Below are positions 1 through 10,579 of a stretch of DNA of 64,000 bases, piece by piece. This DNA comes from Bacteroidetes bacterium UBA7662 (lineage in GTDB: Bacteria; Bacteroidota; Bacteroidia; UBA7662): positions 468,525 to 532,524 of the forward strand of contig DLHS01000015.1 in the NCBI GenBank assembly GCA_002483345.1. The letters run 5' to 3'. Within the stretch, counting starts at the first letter, position 1. Each line of letters begins with the position of its first letter. The notes beneath the pieces are model-generated. The model was not told where the DNA came from and did not search any database. It saw only the letters and a program-made list of their open reading frames with translations. The position numbers and the translations under genes are program-made.

Positions 1-582
1 CTGACTGTACAGCGACAACCGGATGCTGTTGTTGATAAGTGTGATGGTAATCAGCAGCAGTAACAGGCTGAATGCCCCCACGATGGCAGCAATGGTTTTA
101 ATATTTTTATTTAACAAATCGAGCACACCAGCCTGGTAGTAAACTTCCTTGACAATAGGGTTCACCAGCAAGGCTTTCTTCACCCTCCCCAGACTGTCAG
201 AATTGGCATAAGAAGCCGCCACCGTAAGGTTAAAGGATGCCAGCAAGGGGTTATATCCCAGGAAATCGACAAAATTTTCGCCCAGATCCTCCGTCAGAAT
301 TTTAACTGCCTCCTCTTTCGATACATAATCCAACTGTTTCACATAAGGATTGGCACGCAATTGTTTGGCGAGGTCGTTGATTTGTTTGGGATCGGCTTCT
401 TCGTTGATGAAAATCTGTACCTGCAGGTTTTCCTTTACATAATCCGATAACATCTTGGCGTTCATCACCAAAACACTGAATAATCCCAGTAAAAACAATA
501 CCAGGGTAATGCTTATCACAGCAGTTACCGACGAACGGCGGGCTTTCCTGCGGAAATAATTAAGGTTCGATTGCTCAGACAT
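1..582 (-). CDS. ftsX: Cell-division protein FtsX (5' part; runs off window start)
   Basis: The first 194 codons are present; the C-terminal part lies beyond the left edge. The ATG is at 580-582. A short cytoplasmic N-terminus rich in Arg/Lys leads into a membrane segment (about residues 18-42). A periplasmic FtsX-type domain follows, containing a VQIFINEEAD stretch and a SKEEA motif, and a second membrane segment starts near residue 168. This order is that of FtsX, the membrane partner of the ATPase FtsE, which controls septal peptidoglycan hydrolases. It diverges from leuS. The motif order separates it from MacB-type permeases, which carry a much larger periplasmic domain. Confidence 0.9.
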   Translation of the reverse strand, partial: MSEQSNLNYFRRKARRSSVTAVISITLVLFLLGLFSVLVMNAKMLSDYVKENLQVQIFINEEADPKQINDLAKQLRANPYVKQLDYVSKEEAVKILTEDLGENFVDFLGYNPLLASFNLTVAASYANSDSLGRVKKALLVNPIVKEVYYQAGVLDLLNKNIKTIAAIVGAFSLLLLLITITLINNSIRLSLYSQ

Positions 583-597
583 GAGGTGATATTGGAC

Positions 598-606
598 GCT
601 AAAATA
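598..606 (-). promoter_or_regulatory. Possible -7 box (TATTTTAG variant) upstream of ftsX
   Basis: On the reverse strand this reads TATTTTAGC, 15 nt before the ftsX ATG. It resembles the Bacteroidota -7 consensus TAnnTTTG with one change. The same string occurs before the GlmU-like gene and clpC, and a close form (TACTTTAGC) before the TPR gene at 14675. No clear -33 element is visible. Confidence 0.3.
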
Positions 607-699
607 AGATTTATTCGAACTGAAACGGGCAGGATGTGGAAATGATGGATAAAAACTCTTTAACAAGGCCCTAAAAGGAAGAGAAGTGGCAGCAATCTC

Positions 700-707
700 T
701 ATTTTTG
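700..707 (+). promoter_or_regulatory. Bacteroidota -7 promoter box for leuS
   Basis: TATTTTTG matches the Bacteroidota sigma-ABfr -7 consensus TAnnTTTG exactly and ends 24 nt before the leuS ATG. A start site a few bases downstream would give a short leader. No convincing -33 TTTG was found. Confidence 0.5.
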
Positions 708-731
708 TACACTTAAGTTTTTTCCAGTTAT

Positions 732-3524
<2,793 letters not shown>

Positions 3525-3559
3525 AAAACAAAATTTATATTCACACGTCTGACAATATT

Positions 3560-6004
3560 ATGCGGCTGCTGCTATTCCTTTTGTGCTTGTTTTCGCATTC
3601 CATTCTTTTCGCGCAAAAAAACGCTTTAAAGGATACAGCGGCCATCAATGCACAATTGAGAGCAGCCAAAGAGTTGCTTTACGAAGACCTGGATAAATCA
3701 GCTGTGTTGATTGAAGAGGCGCTCAAAGCCTCCGAAAAGCTTGATTACAAGCTTGGGCAGGCCATGGCACATCATTATCAGGGTCGTATTTCTTTAGATA
3801 CCGGCGCTTATGTTGCCTGTATCAATCAGCAAAAAACAGCGATTTCACTGGCTAAAGGAATTGACAACCAGGAAAAACTGCTCGCAGCGTGTAACAACCT
3901 GCAGGGCATAGCCAGTGAAAATCAGGGACATTATAAGCAGGCGATTGCAAGTTACCTCAAAGCCATTCGTTTGTTCGAGACCCTGAAAGATAGTGTTGGG
4001 ATGTGTAATGTGTTTAACAACATTGGCCTGGTACACAATGCTGAAGGAAACCATGAACGTGCTGATAAGTACTATCGCAGAGCATTTGACCTTGCCAGTC
4101 AGATGGGTGATGAGTTTTTGGTGGTTACCACCCGTAATAACATGGGCTTGAGTCTTGTGCAACAAAAGCGGTATGAAGAAGCCCGTAAACATTTTGAAGT
4201 AGCACTCGATTTTGATTTGAAAGACGGCAATGCCGCCTACATAGGTGGATCCTATAATAACCTGGCTACCTGTAATATGAATACGGGTAAGTACGAACTC
4301 GCCCTGGAGCAGCTGGATCTTGCCGCCGGCTACAAAAAGGAAGCAGGCGACAAATACGGACTCACCATCACACTGATAAACAAGGCACAGGTATTGACGA
4401 AACTTCGTCGTTTTACCGAATCTGAGCAGGTTTTGGATAGCAGCCGTTATCTCTCGGTTGAAACAGGTGCCATGCAACATCTGGCCGAAACTTTTCAGAA
4501 TTACTCCGTTCTTTTTGATTCACTGGGCGATTACAAAAAGAGTCTCCAATTCTACCGTCAGCACCGCAATTTACTTGATAGTCTGCAATTGGTCGACCAG
4601 CGTCTGGAAATCGAAAGGCTTCAGACAGAATACAATGTAGAGAAGAAGGATCTTGAAATAAACAACCAGCAGGTAAGACTTGAACGACAGAATTTTCAAT
4701 TGAAAGGTTTTGTCATTGCGCTGGTTCTTATCAGCCTTACCCTGCTCGTATTATCCTGGGCTGTTGTGCGTATCCGGAAACTCAATCAGACACTCAAAGA
4801 AAATCATGAACTGCTGGAAGAGAAGAACAAGTTGCTGAATCAGACCAACGAAAAACTTACCCGTGCACGTGATCAGGCGGTACGCTCTTCCCGGGCTAAA
4901 AGTATCTTCCTGAGTAATGTGAGTCATGAAATTCGGACCCCAATGAATGTGATCATGGGCCTTACCCAACTGTTGGAGGATGAAAAACTCAGCAGCAAGG
5001 GAAAGCAGAATCTTGGACTGATACAACAATCTTCCAATCACCTGCTGCACATCATCAACGATATTCTGGATCTCAGCAAAATTGAAGCCGGTAAAATAAG
5101 TTTTGATGACTCCCGCTTTTATCTCCCGGATGTTTTTACACAACTGCAAAACAGTATGCAAACGCTGATCGGAAACAAACCAGTTTCCCTGAGTTTCATA
5201 TGGCCTGAAGATTTACCAGACTATTTCAGCGGCGACAGAACCCGGCTGCAGCAAATCCTGACCAATCTGGTTGGTAACGCCATCAAATTCACTGAAAAAG
5301 GTAGCGTAAAACTGGAAGTAAAAGTAATCAGTGATGCCAATAGTCTTTATACCTTTCGTTTTATCATAACAGATACCGGTATTGGTATCCCTCCAAGTCG
5401 CATCAACAGTATTTTTGATAGTTTTACCCAGGCCGAAGAAGATCATGGCCGGGTATACGGAGGAACAGGACTGGGACTTACCATCACCAAAAAACTCGTT
5501 GAGCTTCAGGGAGGGAAAATTACAGTAGAAAGTATGCCGGATGAAGGCAGTGTATTTACCGTTGAGCTGAATTACCTGGCCGACTCCCCCAGTTATATTA
5601 TAACCTCAGAAAAAAAAGATATTCAGGACATTGATTTCAGCCAAATCAGAATACTGCTGGTGGAGGATAATTTATTGAACATCAGTCTGGCTACCCAGCT
5701 TTTTAAAAAATGGAAAGCCATTTATGCCGTCGCTGAAAACGGCTATCAGGCACTGAATCAACTTAAGCTGAGCAATTTTGACATCATACTGCTGGATCTG
5801 CACATGCCCGGATTAAATGGCTTTGATACATTCAGAGAAATCAGGAAAGCTGAAGTTAATACACCGGTAATTGCCCTTACTGCCGATGCTTTTGATGATA
5901 CCCGCGATGAAGTACATCAGATGGGCTTTAACGACCTGCTCATTAAACCTTACAGGGCAGATGACCTGGCCAGAATGATTCTGAAACAGGTTAAAATGGG
6001 TTGA
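3560..6004 (+). CDS. TPR-containing hybrid sensor histidine kinase/response regulator
   Basis: An 814-residue membrane sensor. It has a signal peptide (1-19), a periplasmic array of TPR-like helices (about 30-350), a coiled coil, one membrane segment (about 382-404), a second coiled coil, then HisKA and HATPase_c domains and a C-terminal receiver. The H-box is SHEIRTP with His456. The N box (NLVGNAIKFTEKG), G1 (DTGIGIP) and G2 (GGTGLGL) boxes are intact. The receiver keeps its Asp (D746, in LLDLHMPG) and the KPY lysine. All catalytic parts look functional. Its signal is unknown, and it stands 35 nt after leuS with no cognate regulator beside it. Confidence 0.93.
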   Translation: MRLLLFLLCLFSHSILFAQKNALKDTAAINAQLRAAKELLYEDLDKSAVLIEEALKASEKLDYKLGQAMAHHYQGRISLDTGAYVACINQQKTAISLAKGIDNQEKLLAACNNLQGIASENQGHYKQAIASYLKAIRLFETLKDSVGMCNVFNNIGLVHNAEGNHERADKYYRRAFDLASQMGDEFLVVTTRNNMGLSLVQQKRYEEARKHFEVALDFDLKDGNAAYIGGSYNNLATCNMNTGKYELALEQLDLAAGYKKEAGDKYGLTITLINKAQVLTKLRRFTESEQVLDSSRYLSVETGAMQHLAETFQNYSVLFDSLGDYKKSLQFYRQHRNLLDSLQLVDQRLEIERLQTEYNVEKKDLEINNQQVRLERQNFQLKGFVIALVLISLTLLVLSWAVVRIRKLNQTLKENHELLEEKNKLLNQTNEKLTRARDQAVRSSRAKSIFLSNVSHEIRTPMNVIMGLTQLLEDEKLSSKGKQNLGLIQQSSNHLLHIINDILDLSKIEAGKISFDDSRFYLPDVFTQLQNSMQTLIGNKPVSLSFIWPEDLPDYFSGDRTRLQQILTNLVGNAIKFTEKGSVKLEVKVISDANSLYTFRFIITDTGIGIPPSRINSIFDSFTQAEEDHGRVYGGTGLGLTITKKLVELQGGKITVESMPDEGSVFTVELNYLADSPSYIITSEKKDIQDIDFSQIRILLVEDNLLNISLATQLFKKWKAIYAVAENGYQALNQLKLSNFDIILLDLHMPGLNGFDTFREIRKAEVNTPVIALTADAFDDTRDEVHQMGFNDLLIKPYRADDLARMILKQVKMG

Positions 6005-6125
6005 TACCCTTATAGGATGGCATCCTTCTTCTGCGCAGGCCTGTATCCAGGTAACATTTTGCCGTACTTGCAAGCCCAATGCTTTTAACCTTCCCTGAAA
6101 TTACGGAGCCCTGGTTCCCGTAAAC

Positions 6126-6158
6126 AAAAAGGCAGCCCTGAGAATCAGGGCTGCCTTT
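6126..6158 (-). terminator. Intrinsic terminator for the sigma/anti-sigma/OMP unit
   Basis: A perfect 10-bp stem (GGCAGCCCTG / CAGGGCTGCC) with a 5-nt loop. It is followed on the reverse strand by TTTTTG, downstream of the OMP stop codon at 6179. It may also stop read-through from the kinase on the forward strand, where the T-run is only three bases. Confidence 0.75.
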
Positions 6159-6178
6159 CGTACTCGGGAGACTTCAGA

Positions 6179-7075
6179 TCAGAATCGGAAGCTAAGGCCT
6201 GCAAATACAGGTGTAACGTTGGGGTTAGAAGCAACCTGCTGCTCAAACAGCTCCGTAAGGCTGTATCGGATAAAGAGGTCAGTTTTGCCGTAACCTACCC
6301 TGCCTATCAGGCTGAGTTTAATCGGATTGGCGTTAAAGGCACCGCGGGTATTTACATCCTGAATAACCTCGTTGGCCAGGTTATAGGTTTGATTTGAATG
6401 CATCTTACCCATGCGGATACCCAATTCTGCGCCGGCAGCAATGTTGAATGAACGTTTCATTTTGTAGGGATTGCTGGAGAACTGGAGCAGTACCGGAAAG
6501 TTGACATAGCTAACATTGAGTCTGTTTCTGGAGATACCCGCACCGGAACCTACAAAGTTTACGCTGTCACCTGAAATCAAAATCGAACTGTCTCTGCGCA
6601 GGCTGTAGCCATTAAATTCAAAGCCTAAACCATATTGTAATCTCAATTTTTGTGCGATAATGTTTTGTGAACGCGCCCAGCTGAAACCCCAGCCAAAGGA
6701 GTTAAATCCCTGATTCAGGCTAAGAGGTGCATTGTTTCCGGTGAGGGTCGTACTTCCGTTCTGAAGCAGGCTGTTAAAGCCGAAGTCCAGGTAGAAGTAG
6801 TTTTTGTCGATCCCCTTTTTCTTGGGTTTGATATTCTCCAGCTCTTTTTTGAGCTCCTTCATGTCATTTTTGAAGTCATCCATATCGTCATCTGTGTCAA
6901 TGTCGACATCTACATCCACCTCAGGGGTTCCCCGGTCGACATAAGTGGTGTCCCACTTGCCATCTTTAAATTTGATGACCATTTTTTTGTCTTTTTCAGT
7001 CTCAGTTTTTTCCTGAGCGGATGCAGCGGTGGCTGCCAGGCCGACAACGGCCAGGATTAAAAGGTACTTTTTCAT
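6179..7075 (-). CDS. Outer-membrane beta-barrel protein
   Basis: A 298-residue exported protein with a clear signal peptide (1-20, ending ASA/Q). A charged linker follows, including a run of alternating Val/Asp and Ile/Asp residues and a short coiled coil (about 65-90). The rest is a C-terminal region of alternating hydrophobic strands ending in aromatic residues (final residues SFRF), typical of OmpA/PorT-like barrels. It lies 9 nt after the anti-sigma factor and is probably co-transcribed with it, so it may be a target of or input to that sigma system. The specific function is unknown. Confidence 0.75.
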   Translation of the reverse strand: MKKYLLILAVVGLAATAASAQEKTETEKDKKMVIKFKDGKWDTTYVDRGTPEVDVDVDIDTDDDMDDFKNDMKELKKELENIKPKKKGIDKNYFYLDFGFNSLLQNGSTTLTGNNAPLSLNQGFNSFGWGFSWARSQNIIAQKLRLQYGLGFEFNGYSLRRDSSILISGDSVNFVGSGAGISRNRLNVSYVNFPVLLQFSSNPYKMKRSFNIAAGAELGIRMGKMHSNQTYNLANEVIQDVNTRGAFNANPIKLSLIGRVGYGKTDLFIRYSLTELFEQQVASNPNVTPVFAGLSFRF

Positions 7076-7084
7076 GATGTGTTT

Positions 7085-7828
7085 TTATTTACTTAGTTGG
7101 ATTGTTTGGCCGAATTCTACATCGCCGATGGCGAAGTTTACATAGTGTTCTTTGGTTACAAATTCATTCACTTTCTGCTTAGCCAGTTCAAAATACTGGC
7201 CACTGGAAAGTTTGGTAAAAGTATTGGCGATGGCTGAACCAGATGCCAGCTGCTCGGCAGGCTTGTCGGAACCGATGTGGATGAAACCGAAGTCGCCACT
7301 TGCCGCCAGCAGGGTTGATTCCGCAGGCTGTGATTTCAGGTTCTTTATATTTTTAACAGGCAGCATATCTATGGTCATTTCGTTTCTGGATTCGTTGGTG
7401 AAAGCCAGCGTTTCAACCGGCTTATTCTCAAGACGGGGCGACATGACTGCGGGTTGCATGACGGGTGAATTTTCTTTCAGTTTATTCGATTCCGTCGCGG
7501 CAACTGCCCTTCCCGCCTGTTCCAGTTCACTTAATTCCACCTCCATTTGCAGCTGACGGATGCTGTCGTTTGACAAGGCTGCCATTTGGGCACCCGGTAC
7601 GGTTTGTCCCACGAAGGTTACCCAATAAACGGTACCCGACACCAGCAGTATAGCTGCGGCAGCAGCTACCCGTTGGGAGGCAACCGATTTCCACCAGGGC
7701 AATACCCGTACCGTGGATTGATTCCCTAAGGCTTCCTGTATCTGATCAAACACAAACGCAGGTGGCTCGGCTTCAAAACCTTCCAGTTTCGAGCGAAGCA
7801 TTTCTTCAATTGATTCCTGACGCTTCAT
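7085..7828 (-). CDS. Anti-sigma factor, membrane-anchored
   Basis: A 247-residue protein starting MKRQESIEEM, with its ATG (7826-7828) inside the 3' end of the sigma gene (23-nt overlap). The short N-terminal cytoplasmic part (about 1-48) would bind the sigma factor. A single membrane helix follows (about 52-72, with an Ala-rich start), then a periplasmic tail of about 175 residues. No zinc-binding HxxxCxxC motif is visible, so it would not be a ZAS-type anti-sigma factor. The call rests on size, topology and position directly after an ECF sigma gene. A longer open frame to 7882 exists but would overlap the sigma gene further. Confidence 0.75.
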   Translation of the reverse strand: MKRQESIEEMLRSKLEGFEAEPPAFVFDQIQEALGNQSTVRVLPWWKSVASQRVAAAAAILLVSGTVYWVTFVGQTVPGAQMAALSNDSIRQLQMEVELSELEQAGRAVAATESNKLKENSPVMQPAVMSPRLENKPVETLAFTNESRNEMTIDMLPVKNIKNLKSQPAESTLLAASGDFGFIHIGSDKPAEQLASGSAIANTFTKLSSGQYFELAKQKVNEFVTKEHYVNFAIGDVEFGQTIQLSK

Positions 7829-8369
7829 GGTTATAGGTCCTTTCGTTTTTTTGCAACAATTCTTTGAGATGCGCTTTGGCACGGGCCAGTTGTGATTTGC
7901 TGGTGCCTTCGCTGATGCCGAGCATGCCGGCGATTTCTTTGTGTGAGTATTCTTCGAGTACGTAGAGGTTAAGGACAGCCCTGTAACCCGCTGGTAACTT
8001 TTGAATTACTTTGATAATATCTTCAGATGCCATTCTGCCGAGAAAATGATTGGCAGCGGTATCTTCTATCTGGATATCTTCTATATCGTGCACAACAAAC
8101 AGTTTCGCTGCTTTGCGAAAATGGTCGATGGCCGTGTTTACGATGATGCGCCTGATCCAACCTTCTACAGAACCTTCAAAACTGAAACGTGATAAGGATT
8201 GAAATACTTTCACAAAACCCTCCTGTAAAATGTCAGTGGCCGCATCCCGGTCGCTGGTGTAACGCAGGCAAACTGCAAACATCTTGCGTGAAAACAGATT
8301 GTAGAGCTCGTATTGAGCTTTTCTATCGTTTTGCAAACATTTGTAAACTAAGGCGTAATGTTGGTCCAA
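7806..8369 (-). CDS. RNA polymerase ECF-type sigma factor
   Basis: A 187-residue sigma-70 family protein with region 2 (about 20-90, including YTSDRDAATDILQEGFVKVF) and region 4 (about 125-175, with a YSHKEIAGMLGISEGTSKSQL helix-turn-helix). There is no region 3, as usual for ECF factors. The first codon is TTG at 8367-8369; an in-frame TAA lies closely upstream and no ATG precedes the conserved region, so TTG is the likely start. It overlaps the anti-sigma gene by 23 nt and diverges from the S9 peptidase gene. Confidence 0.93.
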   Translation of the reverse strand: MDQHYALVYKCLQNDRKAQYELYNLFSRKMFAVCLRYTSDRDAATDILQEGFVKVFQSLSRFSFEGSVEGWIRRIIVNTAIDHFRKAAKLFVVHDIEDIQIEDTAANHFLGRMASEDIIKVIQKLPAGYRAVLNLYVLEEYSHKEIAGMLGISEGTSKSQLARAKAHLKELLQKNERTYNHEASGIN

Positions 8370-8473
8370 TCGGATTAAATTTGCTTGCGTCCGTTATCAA
8401 GACGTGTATACTGCCCGCGGGGTTGCACGAATTGTAAAAATATTTTAAAAGCACCATACCTAAACAGAAACGC

Positions 8474-10564
8474 ATGAATAAACTTGTTTCAATCTGCCTG
8501 CTTCTTGCCGGAGTGACCGGTTCGCTTTTTGCCCAGCAATCCCTGAGCGAAGAAATGCTCTGGTCTTTTGGTCAGGTAGGTGCGCCTGCTGTCTCCCCCG
8601 ACCAGCAGATGTTGGTTTACAGCGTACGCACCACTGATCTCAATGCCAATAAGGGAAGCGCTGACCTATACCTCTGCAAACCGGCGACCCGGGAAAATAT
8701 TCGTCTTACTACTACCCCTGAATCAGAATCTGCCTACAGCTGGCGACCTGACGGCCTGTGGATTGGTTATATGAGTTCCGTTTCAGGCAGTAGTCAATTG
8801 TGGGAGATGAAAGCCGACGGAAGTAACAAGCGCCAGGTTTCACAAATTGAGGGTGGTATTGAAGGTTACGGGTATAGCCCTGACGGGAAACGTATCTTCT
8901 ACCTGAAACGGGTGAAACTCGATCAGAGCCTGCAGGATAAATACCCTTCCCTGAGCAAATCAAGCGGTAAACTCATCGACGGGCTTCTGTATCGTCACTG
9001 GGACAGCTGGCATGACGGCACCTACAGCCATGTTTTTATTCAGGATTATCAGGATGGCAAACTCACCGGACAGGCCACCGACCTGCTCGCAGGCGAAAAA
9101 TTCCACAGTCCGTTGCAGCCCTTTGGTGGCAGCAGCGAGATAACCTTCAGCCCGGATGGCAAAAGTGTTGTCTACGTTTCAAAGAAAAAAGCCGGTACCG
9201 AGGCCGCCACCAGCACCAACAGCGAATTATATCACTATGACATAGCCAGTGGCAAAACAACTGTCCTTACCTCAAACCCGGGATATGACAATGAGCCGCT
9301 GTTCTCTCCGGATGGTAAAAAACTAGCCTGGCTGAGCATGGCCCGGGATGGTTACGAAGCCGACAAAAACCGCATCATGGTCATGGATATGGCTACCAAA
9401 GCAATTACCGAAATCACCGCAGGATTCGATAACAGTGCCAGTGCGATGGCCTGGGGAGCCGATGCCAATCGTTTGTTTTTCAGCGCCTACAGTGAAGGTA
9501 CTGTGCAGATTTATGAGTACTTCTCAGACCTGAACGCTGCTGCCGCTGCCTATGCAGTTTCTGCAAAAAAAATACGCAAAGGGACGGCACAACTGGTGGT
9601 TACCGAAGGATTGTACAACTATGGTGGATTCAGCTTTGTAAACGACCGCCCGGGGGGGTCGCTGATTATGCTGCGTCAGAGTATGTCCCGTCCGAATGAA
9701 ATCGTACAGTTGCAGCTGAGAAACAAAGTGACTTCGGAACTCACATCTGTAAATGAAGCGCTCTGCAAAACCATTCGTTTTGGCAAAGTAGAATCCCGTC
9801 AGATCAGGGCTTCAGATGGTAAGATGATACAAAGCTGGATTATTTACCCGCCAGATTTTGACCCGGCTAAAAAATACCCTACCCTGCTGTATTGTCAGGG
9901 CGGTCCGCAAAGTATGATTGGACAATCATGGAGTAATCGCTGGAATTTTCAGTTGATGGCCGCCAAGGGATATGTTGTGGTGGCTCCGAACCGCAGGGGA
10001 TTGCCCGGTTTTGGTCAGAACTGGAACGAAGCCATCAGCGGTGATTGGGGAGGTCAGGCCATGCAGGATTATCTGGCAGCGATAGACAGTGTATCTCAGG
10101 AGCCCTTTGTAGATAAAAATAAGCTGGGTGCAGTAGGTGCTTCTTTCGGTGGTTATTCGGTGTATTGGCTGGCTGGCAATCACCAGAAGCGTTTTAAGGC
10201 TTTTATCTCACATTGCGGGGTTTTTAACCTGGAAGCCATGTACGGACAAACCGAAGAGGTGTTTTTCACAGATTTTGAGATGAAAGGTACACCCTGGGAA
10301 GCCAGTCGTCCTGTGAGTTATGACCGGGATTCCCCGCACAAATTTGTAAAAAACTGGGATACCCCCCTGTTGGTAATCCACAACGAAAAAGACTTCCGGG
10401 TACCGCTGGCACAAGGTATGGAAGCCTTTACAGCTGCGCAAATCAAAGGAGTTCCCAGTAAATTCCTCTACTTCCCAGACGAAAACCATTGGGTATTAAA
10501 GCCCCAGAACAGTGTACTCTGGAACAAAGTGTTCTTCGAATGGCTTGATACTTATCTCAAATAG
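8474..10564 (+). CDS. S9 family peptidase, acylaminoacyl/dipeptidyl peptidase type
   Basis: A 696-residue exported serine peptidase. It has a signal peptide (1-20), a TolB/WD40-like beta-propeller (about 30-430) with repeated SPDGK motifs, and a C-terminal alpha/beta hydrolase domain. The catalytic triad can be read as Ser557 in GASFGG, Asp640 in NEKDFRVP and His672 in DENHW. It probably cleaves short peptides in the periplasm. It lies 15 nt upstream of a second S9 enzyme, and the two likely form an operon for peptide scavenging. No glutamate-rich DPP4 motif is obvious, so dipeptidyl specificity is not assured. Confidence 0.92.
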   Translation: MNKLVSICLLLAGVTGSLFAQQSLSEEMLWSFGQVGAPAVSPDQQMLVYSVRTTDLNANKGSADLYLCKPATRENIRLTTTPESESAYSWRPDGLWIGYMSSVSGSSQLWEMKADGSNKRQVSQIEGGIEGYGYSPDGKRIFYLKRVKLDQSLQDKYPSLSKSSGKLIDGLLYRHWDSWHDGTYSHVFIQDYQDGKLTGQATDLLAGEKFHSPLQPFGGSSEITFSPDGKSVVYVSKKKAGTEAATSTNSELYHYDIASGKTTVLTSNPGYDNEPLFSPDGKKLAWLSMARDGYEADKNRIMVMDMATKAITEITAGFDNSASAMAWGADANRLFFSAYSEGTVQIYEYFSDLNAAAAAYAVSAKKIRKGTAQLVVTEGLYNYGGFSFVNDRPGGSLIMLRQSMSRPNEIVQLQLRNKVTSELTSVNEALCKTIRFGKVESRQIRASDGKMIQSWIIYPPDFDPAKKYPTLLYCQGGPQSMIGQSWSNRWNFQLMAAKGYVVVAPNRRGLPGFGQNWNEAISGDWGGQAMQDYLAAIDSVSQEPFVDKNKLGAVGASFGGYSVYWLAGNHQKRFKAFISHCGVFNLEAMYGQTEEVFFTDFEMKGTPWEASRPVSYDRDSPHKFVKNWDTPLLVIHNEKDFRVPLAQGMEAFTAAQIKGVPSKFLYFPDENHWVLKPQNSVLWNKVFFEWLDTYLK

Positions 10565-10579
10565 ACCCAAACCAACCTC

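Noticed and set aside
3845..4480. Open frame of 211 codons opposite the hybrid kinase
   Set aside because: Antisense shadow within the TPR-coding region.
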